Shown here: in pieces, positions 9,695-20,428 of the stretch | Numbering within the stretch: position 1 is the stretch's first letter | How the letters are laid out: each line of letters begins with the position of its first letter | NCBI GenBank assembly: GCA_037893225.1 | Contig: JAZGUH010000058.1 | Location: forward strand, 248,001 to 312,000 | DNA length: 64,000 bases | Source of the DNA: Hippasteria phrygiana | Lineage: Eukaryota > Echinodermata > Asteroidea > Valvatida > Goniasteridae | Direction: 5' to 3' | Notes under the pieces: generated by a model | Databases searched by the model: none | What the model was told of the DNA's origin: nothing | The model's input: the letters and a program-made list of their open reading frames with translations, nothing else | Translations under genes and position numbers: made by a program

Positions 9695-11079
9695 AGACCA
9701 ACTAAAACGCCAATTTTTGTTTTGACTTTTTTGACTTATCTGATAGTTTATGCCTCCCCAAAACTAATGTAACAAGTTTCATGATTCTGAAAAATCAAAA
9801 AAAATGTTTTTGAGCCTTTTCTTTCTGAGCCACTTTGACTCGATTCAGAAAAGGCCGAGGTCAACTGCGTGCCGTATCGCGAGAGTATTGACGTATACGC
9901 GTAGAAACATATGACGTCACTGTATTATACGACAATGTTTTACGTAGAGTCTGTACGTATTTTGTTGTCTAAGGCTAGTATTACTTGCTGTGCTCTTTGC
10001 TCACGATTCAGGAGTAACACTACGATAAACATATTTTAAAGTGTTGACATCTTTGTGAGACACATTTAGAATTGGGGTTGTAGGCTTGTTCGTGCTGAAA
10101 AGCTAGTTATGAGTCATACTTTCCTTTGTTTGCAGTCGGCTTTTATTGGGACCTGCGCGGTGAGTTGTGTGTGAGCTGATGCTATACTCTAGTCTGGCGA
10201 CTTTGCTTATGCAGCCCAAGGACCCGCACCTTCTCAGAACTATACACACAATTTTTGTTATAAGGTACCAGACTCAATCGCATGCAGCGCATGCGGTACC
10301 GTGCGTGTACAATGCATGTTGAGTCAAGCGAGCGTGGACAGGGAGACGGCCGGGGCTCTGGCTGCTCGAGACGGCAACCGCAGGGAACGTCGTCGCGGTG
10401 GTGCGCGTGAGTCCAGGACACGATTGGAATGCTCGGTGCCTTTAGAGTTGGAATGGCTTCAGCCTTCAAACGGAATTGTGCCTTCAAACCCAGCTGAGTT
10501 TTCATACTAACACTTATCATCTATACAGTCTTTGGCGAAATGTTCTGCACATATTTTCGACCATTTCGACAGCCCAACATCAGATATTGTATTGTCTACA
10601 AAGCGGACCCACTGTCGCCTTTGAGCTCCATTCAGCACTGGGAATCGCAGTAAGGTTAGGTCATGGTTTGTGTCGCTGTTCCTCGTGCAACCCCCAACTA
10701 CACACGATCGAGGCATAATGATTATCTCAGAACCATGCTCATACTGAAAAAATATCCAAATTCGACAAAATAGACGGGAAAACGGAGGAGTTAGGTCGAC
10801 AAAAACTCTTCAGCAGCATCAACTCCACGTACGTACATGCATAGTGTTTGGCTGTAGCATCAACCGACTCTACACGTGTACGTCACGGGGTCACGTACAT
10901 ACATTTAACATACATAATGAGCTTTCGCGAAACAGGATAAATGGTTCAGAATAACAACCCTTTTTTTTTAAATAAAAAAATCCCTCTGGTCTGCAAACTA
11001 ATCTCCATCAGTTAAAAGAGTATCTAAACTGTCGGAAAAGTCCACAAAGTAAAAAAAAAATTGGCGTTTTAGTTCCTCT
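9695..11079 (-). mobile_element. Kolobok-like DNA transposon, non-autonomous
   Basis: The 1,385-bp element is flanked by TTAA on both sides (9691-9694 and 11080-11083). Its TIRs match strongly: AGACCAACTAAAACGCCAAT at the left against AGAGGAACTAAAACGCCAAT in the reverse complement of the right. Weaker similarity extends to about 60 bp (GACTTATCTGATAGTTTA against GACTTTTCCGACAGTTTA). It contains a minus-strand THAP zinc finger. TTAA target sites plus a THAP domain are the known hallmarks of the Kolobok superfamily. piggyBac also uses TTAA but has CCC-type ends and no THAP domain. No catalytic transposase region is recognisable inside. Confidence 0.7.
10443..10716 (-). pseudogene. THAP zinc-finger domain, frameshifted
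   Basis: The ATG at 10716 opens MPRSCVVGGCTRN, with C5 and C10 of the C2CH finger. It then has RFPVLNGAQRRQWVRFV with the conserved tryptophan, and ICAEHF giving the C-x2-H pair. The frame stops just after DDKC. The next 25 codons of the domain, including RLKAEAIPTL (the AVPTIF-type closing motif), continue in a frame shifted by one base (10443-10512). So one complete THAP domain of about 90 residues is present but broken by a small indel near 10507. It is probably the N-terminus of a Kolobok transposase; a P-element-like source is the alternative. Confidence 0.75.
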
Positions 11080-11633
11080 TTAAGCATAAATGCTAAAAAG
11101 AAAACGTAGAAAAGTGTTTATTGCAAATTACAGCAAAAGCCGCTGTCTTTGAGGTGGCAGCGGCATAACCCAAGGCTCTCTCCATGGGGGCGAGTGGGGG
11201 ATAGATGTTACAGTGGGGCCGCGCTCAGTATTTTTCTTAATAACCTATAATTTTCTCCTTTTGCGGACGGTCGGGGTATATTTTTTCACTTCAAAGGATT
11301 TAATTTGAATACAATGTAAAACCAAAGTATAATTTCGTTTTCGCCATACATTTTTTACGCCATTGAACTAGGGCGTTGCTGCAACAAACGTTGGACCAAA
11401 CGTACCGATTATCAGTGCACATCATGGAAAATAAGGGGCCATTCAAAATGTTCAATGTTTTAAAATTTCGAATTTTTTTTCTCCAAATGGTTTTGACCCA
11501 CCATCTAAAATTCAAAATTGGAAAATTATCCTATCTACGGTTCTGTTGTTGCTTGCGCTGTGCTAACGGGCGCACAGTCACACCAGTGTGTTACGATGTT
11601 TTCTCGCTTACAGTGCAAACTGACCAGATCAAG

Positions 11634-11836
11634 TCCCGGGTGATGCACGATATGGGGCAGAGGGAACCCCCTCCCCCCCTCTTTTGTGTTGGTCATTGTG
11701 TTCCCGGAATCTCAGGAATTCTTTTCAGATCTCTAGGGGCATGTGTTAGGTAACAATATAGTCTGGAGAGTGTATAGGGTATAGGGACACAAGGGAGGAC
11801 CCCTCTGCCCCATATCGTGCTGGGTATACCCGGGTG
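11634..11836. mobile_element. Small MITE-like inverted repeat
   Basis: Left end TCCCGGGTGATGCACGATAT then GGGGCAGAGGG; the right end carries CCCTCTGCCCC then ATATCGTGCTGGGTATACCCGGG. The arms are about 33 bp and pair with a few mismatches. The total is about 200 bp with no ORF. No target duplication was found. Confidence 0.5.
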
Positions 11837-11908
11837 GGCTCGTTATAGCTTCTTTATGGGGAGTACCCTTCGGAGGTTGGGTTTACTGTTTAGTTTTGGG
11901 GTTATATC

Positions 11909-12023
11909 ATTAGCCTTTTAAAGGTATGGCGGACACAATAGGAGGGCGCTATTTGATTTGGGTAAACCTTTTGTATGGCACAAAATGTATACCCAAATCA
12001 AATAGCGCCCTCTTAAGGCTAAC
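11909..12023. mobile_element. Palindromic MITE (copy also at 56052-56121)
   Basis: The left half contains GCGGACACAATAGGAGGGCG then CTATTTGATTTGGGTA. The right half is its reverse complement (TACCCAAATCAAATAGCGCC). The 70 bp at 11909-11978 recur in reverse orientation at 56052-56121, which shows that this is a mobile family. Confidence 0.55.
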
Positions 12024-13579
12024 GTCTCAGAGCTGCATATTTTACCTCCCTTGGTATTCTGTCCAGCCTGATCAGGGTTACCGAAGAAAACAATAAAGTT
12101 TCAGGTTGAAAGTTACAAAAGTGAAAGTAACATTCTGTCAGATTTACCCAAAGGGAAGGTTTTTTGTTTAAAACGACAATATCGAACGACGTGGTACCAC
12201 TAAAAAGCAACAAACCAATACAGACACTACATGTATTTCTCCTGCAATTAATTTATTCAGATACTGTTCTTTGAAGTTAAACTTTAAAAAGTAGGGGTTT
12301 CTATGTATGCCCAGAAGGGTACAATGAAAATAGCTATTGATCGCAACCATATCATATAGCTATTAGGGAAAGAATTCAAAGGCTGCAGTGGCCGAAAGAC
12401 TATCAATAAAGTATAGAAACTCGGGCTATTCTAAAGAGCAATTAATATCATCACATTCCCATAAACTGTGGGATTATAGACTCTATGACTAGCTACCATC
12501 ACTAATCTGGGTTTTCAATGTTAAAAGCTGAATACCCCCCCCCCCCCCCCCGGTTTTCCTTTTTGTCTTTAGCATAAAAACTCGACTGGTGTGTTACATA
12601 AAACATTCACCGGAGGCGTGCTATTTTTATTTGTATGCAATAGTTTGCACCTTCCTATAGGCAGTCAGCTTGCAATGTTCCTACTGCGAATCCCCCTGTT
12701 CTTGAGATGTAGTGGATACAATGAAGGGGCGCTATTTGAGTTAAATAGCGCCCACCATATCTGAAAAGTGCCAACGTGTTTCGTGGCATCGATAATATAG
12801 AGAATGGATCTGTGTTCTTGTAGCCATGTGTTCAAGAGTTCTTGGCCCAGTTCAGTGGCTTTGGTGCGCTGAAAAAATGTAAACTGTTTTTTTTAACCAT
12901 GCAGTTTAAAATGTTGCTGTTTCAGAGTAATGCATGTCGGCAACACTAAGGTCAGAAAGACGGCCCCGCGCCACCATTTTTTTTCCCGGACTGCAATTAT
13001 TTATCAATGTTTTTAGATATTATTTTGTATACAAATTTTCTTTAAGAAAACCTTTGATGAGCATACTCCCTGGTTGCTCTACCCGGCGTTACGAGATGCC
13101 AGTCATGTAGAATTGTATCAGTACTGGCATGTGCGCATGCAAGACAGCTTTTTGACCTCAAATAGCGAAGATTATTTATTTCAAAAATCTTGTAAAAGGT
13201 TTAATTACCTTTATTATTTTTCCTTCAGGACTAAATGAATACGTACTTTAGTACGCTGAAACACCTAATAGACAGCTGTTTGAGCAAACAACATGCATTA
13301 TACAGATCAAGTTAATGTTATGTGGTGCGCTGAAAAAATTTACATTAGTGCCATTTAAATTTCTGAATGCCACACCAAGAAATGTAAATTCCGAACCTTT
13401 TATTCCTAAAGGATAATAAACACGTCAGGTAAAATTACAAACAGAAAGATTCGGTTATTCAGTAATCATTGATTTGGGGAAGAATATAGGCCTAGCTCTC
13501 TTTTTGTTGATAATCAATTTCAAAGATTCGGGCAAAACACCTGCATAATAATATTAACAACAACCCAACTTCCGTTACC

Positions 13580-13913
13580 GAGGGTGCGTTCGAGTAGCTC
13601 ACCCGGGTCGACTCGGGTTAGCCCCGTGCCATTCGATTAGCTCTGACGTCATACTCGGGGCTCACTCGGGTCAGTCACCACAGACCCTGCTCGTGGATGG
13701 AGCAGAGTCACTGGGTAGAATTACGTCACGCGCACGCGTAGTAAAGTCTGATTCCCACAGATTCTGCTCCAGCGGAAAATAAAATATGGCTGACTCGTGT
13801 GCCAGGTGACATCGACACAAAAGGGCGTTTGAGCGTTCTATTAGGTCGGCTCTCGTGGCTAACCCGGGCCGTCTGCCTTTACCCGAGTCGATCCGGGTGA
13901 GCTACTCGAGTAG
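13580..13913. mobile_element. hAT-like MITE
   Basis: The left end reads GAGGGTGCGTTCGAGTAGCT followed by CACCCGGGTCGACTCGGGT. The right end is its reverse complement over about 30 bp (ACCCGAGTCGATCCGGGTGA then GCTACTCGAGTAG). The AGGGTGCGTTCGA start is common in hAT elements. The outermost right bases are diverged and no clear 8-bp duplication is seen. Confidence 0.45.
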
Positions 13914-14075
13914 ATTCAATTCAAATACACTCTGGCGCAACAAATAATTTCCCTCGAACCTTACTATTTTTATGAAAATGTTTACGATTTTTACGAGCCC
14001 TTCATTCTACTTTTATAAGGAAGCAATGTAAACGAATTCGGACTACCAGATCCCTTTTCCATAGTTTGCAGGGGT

Positions 14076-17000
14076 TCACTGGGCATTGTCGTTATTTATG
14101 TTGATGTAAATCTTGTAGTCGTTGAGGCCATATTTCTTCCAGATCACCAAACCTCTGCGTCAAAAAAAGAAGAGAAAGATTGGTCAATAAAACCCTTATT
14201 TAGTACTATCGCTGGCCGTTGCAATGGGTAAAGAATAGGCCTAATTTACTATCTTAATTAAGCGAAGTTCCTACCCACAACAATGGCAGTCTAAACGCGA
14301 GAGTTTTAAGAGCAAAGATGATTTGTTTTCCCTTGTGGGCAAGTGAACTTTTTGTTTCCCTCCGGGAAAAGGGAAAAAACAAAAAGTAACAAAATAAATA
14401 TATAAATAATGAAAAATAATAAAATACATGTACAAACAAATTAAAAGGAAAATAAATAAAAACAAAACGAAAATAAATAAGATAAAAAACAAAATATAAA
14501 ACAAAACAAATCAAAATGAAACAAAAACACAAACCAAAAACCAAAAACCAATAACCAATAAAACCCAAATCTCAAAACAAAAACAAATAAAAGAATTAAA
14601 ATTAAAATTGAAATTAAAATTATTCAAATTAACATAAACATTACATTAATATTAAAATTCTAAATAGTTCAATCAGTACTGCAGCGAGTTGCAGCGACTG
14701 TGAATGTGTATGGTATGGGTGCATGGCTACATCGCTTATGTACATGTACGTGTACGTACGTATGTATGTCGGGAACCGGAACCGAGCGAAAAATTATACT
14801 ACATGCGTTCTAGAGATTTCCGGAAGTTTGAGGTCATTTCGATTCGGCTGATTTTGAAGTTTTTACAAATTGATATGAAACAATTTTGTAAAGGCCATTT
14901 CAGTGTGTGAATTTCTTTAACACTCAATTAATAAAAAGAAATTGAAAATAATAGAAATTTCACACGTTAATTTTCCTATTGGAGGTCTCCGGATGCGCGC
15001 CACTAGGGGTGAACTTTCAGGCTCTATTAACAAGCATTCCCGAAGGCGTTTATTCGTTGTCACAATATCTAGCACCCTTGTCTGATGCTTATTATATAAT
15101 TTTCAAAGTGAACAAGGAAACTGGCAGGAGCGGGATTCGAACCTGCGACCTCCGGGTTACCGTACCGGCGCTCTACCAACTGGGTTATCTTGCCCTATGT
15201 TGGCGGTTTCCCAAATTGTCAGTATCTTTGTTCGGGTGGGCGCTAGTCAGAAGTCATAAACCCAGAATGCCGTACAGCCAGGGATCACACCCAATTTTAC
15301 GATACAACCTGGGAAGCGACATTATGGGGATCACTCAATGAGGATACGACTTTTTAACTTAGAATTCGTCAAACAATCCACAAGGGAAACTGACTAGGTA
15401 AATTTGAATACATTTTCAAAGTGAACAAGGGAACTGACAGGGGCGGGATTCGAACCTGCGACCTCCGGGTTACCGTACCGGCGCTCTACCACCTCAAACG
15501 ACCTCAAACTTCCGGAAATCTCTAGAACGCATGTAGTATAATTTTTCGCGCGGTTCCGGTTCCCGACATACGTACGTGCATGTTATTATATAAGTTAACC
15601 TAATTATGAATAGATGGCAATTCTGGTCTACGAAAAAAATGGCTTCCGAAGAAGCAAGGTGCAGTCTATCCTGTTGGACACATTTTATGGGGACAGAAAA
15701 CCTGTAAATAATTCTGTCCCCCGGACACATTTACCGACTCGTGACCTGATAAATTTGTCCGGGGGACCGAGATTCATCTGGGAGATAGAATTACATTTCA
15801 TATGTTTCAACATGTTATTTAACATGTAGGTACGAGAGGAGCGCTATGTCGCACGATGTGATCAGGCGCAAGCAACCACAGGATCCCAACATGAGTCAAG
15901 TCTAAAGTTTAATGACGTCACTGTTTATGCATATTTGCCGTGCCAAGTGGGGGCATGCGGAAAGATTACCACGTCTTACTTATAATGGTTTCTCCGACGA
16001 AATGTACATTGTACGTAGATGTTTTTATTGAGGATTGTTTTTCATTCATATTAGGGACAGGAAACGACTGCTTATATGAGTTTGACAAAAAGTAGTCTTG
16101 GTGTTTGTCGCAAAATCAGGATACAGGCAGAAAATGACATGATTGCAACCTGTTTGTGCTGACATGCATATGCCGCGATACCACTGTGCGCTGTTCTGTC
16201 CGCACCTGGCTTTACCAGTTCAACGAGGTACACCTCCCAAAACACACTATTTTTAGATGTTTGAGAACATAATTTGTTAACTGTCTATGAAATATAATTC
16301 ATTCTTCCGGCAAATTGAAGATTAATAATTCCTCTTTTTAATGGTGTATTAGAATAAGTTTTGAACGACTTGAAAGATCTGTCAGTTTTCAAGTAGATAT
16401 TGTTGGTACCACCATTTTTGCAGTTTGAATACATTTTTCAGGGCAAAATCTAGAAAACAACATGACCCATTTTTCTACTTACAACCTGTACCGATTTTCT
16501 TCGTTCAAGCTTTAAAACAAACATTACATGTCCAAAGTTGATGTTAAAATGAAGCCCGATTGGCCAGTCTTAATGCCCGTCCTTTTCATCTATTGGGATT
16601 CTGTGCCAATCAAAAGCGTTGTTTGAAACTTCATTGGAACGTGCATGACCAGCTTAACTTCCTTCTTCACGGGTGAACGAGCACCTCACAGACCTTGCGT
16701 GAAATGGTATGCACTATACATATGGGCAGATGCACAGCATTTAATTGGCCTCGAGGAATTGATATGCAATGGCACTGTTGCATTTAAACTTAGCAAGCAG
16801 TAGTCTTAAATTAGGTTTATATGACATAATTTGTTTCCCGCACTGCCTCCTCCTCTGCCCATATGCCTCGTCTTGCCCCACCTTACCCAGCAGCGTAGCC
16901 AGTGCTGTCTTCATAGGGCAGAGTGGGGGGGGGGGGGGGGGGGGGGCTGGATGTTACAGGGGGAAGGAGGCTCGCAGTGTGTTTTTTTTTACTTTATAAT

Positions 17001-17930
17001 AGTATTATTTTCTGCGTTTGCGAAATTTTCAGTGGGGGAGACTGGGGTGTGCCCCCCACGCCTCCTTATCTGCGCCACTGACCCTGCCCCATCCTACTCC
17101 GCACCGCACAGCTCCGCTCTGCTCTGCAACGCCCTCTCCTGCTCTGTCGAATCACTTACTTTCCATCCACCAAGGTACTGCCATTCTTGGCAGTGATTCG
17201 TATCTGATAGCGTTGAAAGACGTAGTTTGCACCGGAGTCCAAAGGTTTCACCTCCTCGCTTGTGAAGGTCACAAACTTAACATTGCTGACCCAACCCAAA
17301 TATGTTTTGACAGCTGTAAAAATGAACAGTACACTTTCCCTTAAAATTATGACGTTTCGAGGGAAAATTGTATTATGTGTTAATTTTTTCTGCTTGAAAG
17401 TTGCTTTTGAAAAACAACTGACCATTTTCAATTTCCCGGGATTGGAACTTCTGAACCTCGGATTGAAAATTAATTGGGGACAAACAGTGTATCCAGAAAT
17501 TGATAAACAGCGGGGCGAAATGTACCTGGGCTGCCGAAGGCAGTCCCGCGTGCCGTAGGCACGCCAGCGCTATTTTTACATTTAATAAATAAGCATTCTA
17601 TAAGTTCACAAGGTCTGATTTATCTTATCACAAACAATACAACCCGACCTCCGTTCTTTCCTTAAAATACAGTTGGGAAAAAAGGTATCTTTTTCACAAA
17701 ATGTTGCCCCTCCCCAAAATTTAAAGCATAGATATGCCATTCTTTTGCAAATGCTGTTTGGTAATGTGTAAATAAAGCCAATTGAAACTTACTAGTTTTC
17801 CCAGTTACAGTTGGGTAACCCGCCGGCATGAAAATCACCTGATTGCTAAACGTTTCAGCGTAGCATTCCACGTCATTATCTTCCAAGCAATCGCTCATCT
17901 TCGTGTTCAACGCGTAAATCGCCTCCTCCA
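14076..17930 (-). CDS. SnoaL/DUF4440-like (NTF2-fold) gene, last three exons
   Basis: Three minus-strand exons join in frame. They are 17793-17930 (acceptor ATCCCAG, donor A|GTAAGT), 17160-17313 (acceptor TTTACAG, donor AAA|GTAAGT) and 14076-14154 (acceptor GACGCAG, stop TGA at 14076-14078). The phases match at both junctions. The product is 123 residues: a helix (EEAIYALNTKMSDC), FSNQVIFMPAGYPTVTGK, a middle strand set (VKFVTFTSEEV, YVFQRYQI), a strand ending GSTLVDGK, and the closing GLVIWKKYGL. This is the usual order of small SnoaL-like/DUF4440 cone-shaped proteins. That family includes isomerases and many members of unknown role, so no substrate can be named. The first exon was not found; a preceding base A would create ATG at the first codon. 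Intron 2 is 3,005 bp and is full of repeats. Confidence 0.75.
14380..14660. repeat. A-rich low-complexity tract
   Basis: About 280 bases of AAAT, AAAC and ACAAA words, lying inside intron 2 of the SnoaL-like gene. The long open frames on the minus strand here (poly-F, I, Y) are artefacts of base composition. Confidence 0.6.
14990..15194 (-). mobile_element. tRNA-derived SINE
   Basis: The minus strand at 15194-15123 reads like a 72-nt tRNA: an A-box (CCCAGTTGGTAGAGCG) and a B-box (GGTTCGAATCC). The D-stem is poor and the base before the anticodon is not T, so it is not a working tRNA. The following text (CCAGTTTCCTTGTTCACTTT) recurs after a second head at 15411-15491. A trace is also visible at about 63102-63135. 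Confidence 0.6.
15411..15491 (-). mobile_element. Truncated second copy of the tRNA-derived SINE
   Basis: It has the same B-box (GGTTCGAATCC), the same GGTAACCCGGAGGTCGCA block and the same AAAGTGAACAAGGGAACTG flank as 14990-15194. The A-box half is lost where the text runs into the foldback arm at 15492. Confidence 0.6.
15586..17159. other. Intronic sequence with repeats
   Basis: This is part of intron 2 of the minus-strand SnoaL-like gene. It shows an inverted repeat around CCCCCGGACACATTTA and TAAATTTGTCCGGGGG (15716-15767), a 22-base G run at 16925-16946, and flanking text ending GCGCCACTG that also occurs as a worn repeat near 11190-11280. I see no further exon. Confidence 0.4.
17314..17792. 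other. Intron 1 of the SnoaL-like gene
   Basis: A 479-bp spacer between two in-frame minus-strand exons, bounded by GTAAGT and TTTACAG on the minus strand. It contains a short palindromic stretch near 17528-17566 (GGGCTGCCGAAGGCAG and CGTGCCGTAGGCACG). Nothing else is recognisable. Confidence 0.6.
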
Positions 17931-18479
17931 CTGGGATGGAATTAAAACAGAAACAAAGAACGCGACAATGAAGTACTCAGAGGAGAGGAGAGATAGGTTA
18001 ATCACGTGCCCGTTGGATCGCGGACCGTTCCATTAGACCGTTCTGAGAGCGCTGTGCACCCGTTGCAAATATTAAATACTACAACGTGTTCTTAAACGGG
18101 CACCCAGAGTTCGCGAATGGACCGTTGAAAGTAACCATGATCGTGTGTACTGTGTTCCCGCCGGACCATATCCGGTATACGAACATTTGCTCAAAAAGCT
18201 TGAAACGGTCTAACGGAACATTCTCACGGGAACGGCCGTTGTCACTAAATCAGGGACCGTTCCACTGGGAGCAATGTCTGTGCCCAGCGAAACGGCCAGT
18301 GTGCATATCAGAACGTATCAACCATTCCAATTTCAAGACGCTCCTTTAAATGTGTCACCAGCTCTTTTTTAACGAAACTCCACCACCCCTCTAGTCTTGG
18401 TTCCAAGACGTCCTTAGCGCGGTGCGGCGTACAGCGCGCACGGCAGCGCCTCTATAGCTACACACACACACACAGTCGT

Positions 18480-18860
18480 ACTTCCCCAATACGTCCGAGG
18501 ACAATGCTTTGTGTTTCCTATTGTTCCTTTAATATAACCAACCCCCATAGACTAAGCACGTATCCTTACGTTCGAGGACCGATTTCAACAAAAGACTCTA
18601 CGTTCGAGGACTGAAAGGTTTCTTTGTGTTTCCTTTCTTCTCTGGTCCTCGGAGATATATACAGTGCACGTACACACACACACACACACACAGTCATGTA
18701 AACGGGTGCAATCATGGACCTCCCATTGTTCCTCTTTTGTTTATACTCTAACTTTTTCGGAAGGCCTCCTATATTGGTTTTGTACACGATTTTCAATTGT
18801 GGACGTTAGGTCAAACGTGGACCCCTTTGTCTACGCCCAAATTCTTTTGTCCTAGGTCCA
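18480..18860 (+). repeat. ATTGTTCC family repeats inside the long-TIR element
   Basis: Two blocks are seen. 18510-18560 (CTATTGTTCCTTTAATATA, CCCCCATAGACTAAGCAC) matches the minus strand of 9195-9365. 18700-18810 (CCATTGTTCCTCTTTTGTTT, TTTTTCGGAAGG, TTGGTTTTGTACAC) matches the minus strands of 33190-33360 and 35590-35750. CA microsatellites lie at about 18461-18474, 18672-18692 and 18882-18897. Confidence 0.55.
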
Positions 18861-19034
18861 CGATTGCCGGCATATACAAACTCACACACACACACACTCC
18901 AAGGCCAATCGCTAAGAACGTCTTGGGTATTTCGCAAGGGAGCGCGCGCGACCTGCTTATGCAAATTTAACAGGCGGGTCAAACGAATAATCGCGCTTGC
19001 GCACTTGAGGAAATCATGTTTAAGTAATAACTTA

Positions 19035-19447
19035 CTAGTCAATTAACGTTCTGAGCAGAGTGATTCTGGACTGGCAAACAGGACTGAGAAATCTTCGGAT
19101 TGTTCCAAAAATGTGATCTGGAATATCAGACGTTATCTCTGCCAATTTCAGTTCCAGATGTTCAGCACGATGTAACTGATCAACGGCCAGAGCTTTCAAT
19201 GGCACGACGACAATAATCAGCGCTTTCTTCATGGATGTAGGAAACACCTCCATGCTTCGATCAAGAAATCTAAGACCAATGGATCAGCTTGAAAAATTAC
19301 ACTCTTGCCAAATCCCGTTGGTAAATTAACCTACAAATCATGGCCACGTACAAATTGATGAATGGCACTGATCTGATGACTTTTTAGCTTTCCAAAGCCC
19401 AGTTTTGTTGCTGTAAAATCGATCGCTTGGTCCACGCTGTCAGACAT
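19035..19447 (-). pseudogene. RecQ-like helicase, N-terminal fragment, broken
   Basis: Starting at the ATG at 19447, the minus strand encodes AIDFTATKLGFGKLKSHQ, which resembles the Q-motif region before helicase motif I. Then NLPTGFGKSVIFQ follows, a Walker A box with GFGKS. A TAG stop sits eight codons before GFGKS. After about 22 more codons a frameshift near 19250 moves the match to another frame, which gives LIIVVVPLKALAVDQ (motif Ia region, the RecQ 'SPL-LM-DQ' block). The DEAD/DEAH box and everything after it are missing; the match ends about 19100. It lies wholly within the long-TIR element. RecQ-like is the best call; another SF2 helicase is possible. Confidence 0.65.
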
Positions 19448-19743
19448 TTTTTCCAACAAACAACGAATGGCTTGGTACTGCGCTGCACGTTCATACGTAC
19501 GTACACGTAAACCCGACGTGAGTACAGAAACTAGACCAGTGAGTGTTGGCTATTTACATGCGATAATGCAGCTTACGTCACACGCGCATGCAAATGCCAC
19601 ACAGTTCTGCTTGCGAAATTCCCAAGACGGTCTTAGCGATTTGGCCCTGGCGCGTGTGTGTAGCGAGAGGGCGCTGTCGTCCGGCCGTGCGCGCTATACG
19701 TCGCACCGCTAAGGACGTCTTGGAACCAAGACTACCACCCCTC

Positions 19744-20428
19744 CTGAAAGGCTAGCCTAAATTGCTCATGCTCATTAAAAAATATGTTTTAATAAACAAA
19801 TTACGGTACCGCAGCATTCTACCAGTATAAAAATAACTGAATACATGAGGAAGTGCATGCGTTATTCATCAGTATGTTATTAGTCAGACCCTGTGGCATA
19901 ATTAAATGATAATTAACCCATCCTTGGCACAGCCTCCTCGCATAGCCACTTCCACTGCAAGCGCATTATACTTTTGACAAATGCCGATGGCGTGTATCCC
20001 ATGGGAGCGCACTGGCGCAGACCAATACTCCACTGTGTTAATCTACTCCTGCCTATACATAATTATTTCGTAAGAAAATTCATCTTGCTGGACAGCAAAC
20101 GCCAAACGGGATGCATGACGGGTGTTCATCTACGTTCCCTGATGTTGGTCAGAGACATAGTAAAACTGCCACATAGTAAAACTGAAACGTTTAAAAATCG
20201 AATACAAATCAGCAATCAAGCCTTGTCTAAAATGCAAAGGCTAAGACAAAAAGTTGCAACTTGTAACGTCATGCCGTATTAGTTTGTGTAAAACGGTCGA
20301 ATGATAAAGTCTGGCTTATGTTGCCATTCGTCAGTATCATCCCTGTTTGAAATTAAACAAATACCTTTTTTGCAACTTGGGTAAGATTTTAGTGATTGAA
20401 GGGAAATCTGAATTTTTCATTAGTCTCC
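19744..20428. other. Spacer without recognisable genes
   Basis: This lies between the long-TIR element and the monomer array. No splice-bounded exon or repeat was recognised. The 102-codon open frame at 19974-20282 has no recognisable motif. Confidence 0.4.

Larger units (their letters stand above)
11084..13579. other. Gene-free stretch with small MITEs
   Basis: No exon is supported. It contains two foldback elements (11634-11836, 11909-12023), a short palindrome at 12725-12758 built on GCGCTATTTGA, a C run at 12535-12551, and the motif GGTGCGCTGAAAAAAT twice (12861, 13323). The rest is AT-rich and I see nothing else in it. Confidence 0.45.
14755..15582. mobile_element. Foldback element with arms of about 80 bp, holding SINE pieces
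   Basis: The left arm at 14755-14837 (GTCGGGAACCGGAACCG, then ATACTACATGCGTTCTAGAG and TTTCCGGAAGTTTGAGGTC) is repeated in reverse complement at 15500-15582 with only a few mismatches. The interior carries two tRNA-derived SINE heads in the same orientation. The right arm joins the second SINE head directly, so the order of insertion is unclear. Confidence 0.6.
18392..19734 (-). mobile_element. Long-TIR DNA element with 9-bp target duplication
   Basis: The ends are TAGTCTTGGTTCCAAGACGT... with arms of about 80 bp that match with few changes (CCTTAGCG, GGTGCG, AGCGCGCACGGC, CGCCTCT or CGCCCTCT, GCTACACACACAC). A perfect 9-bp repeat CCACCCCTC flanks it (18383-18391 and 19735-19743). Nine-bp duplications and long TIRs are the pattern of Mutator-like elements, although no MULE transposase is visible. 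It holds a broken RecQ-like helicase (19035-19447) and diverged copies of the ATTGTTCC family. A much shorter relative lies at 31013-31162. Confidence 0.7.

Noticed and set aside
14254..14568. Membrane-protein-like ORF rich in F, I, Y and L on the minus strand
   Set aside because: It is an A-rich low-complexity tract inside an intron.
15123..15194. Functional tRNA gene on the minus strand
   Set aside because: The D-stem does not pair well, the base before the anticodon is C instead of T, and the same sequence recurs with a SINE body at 15411.
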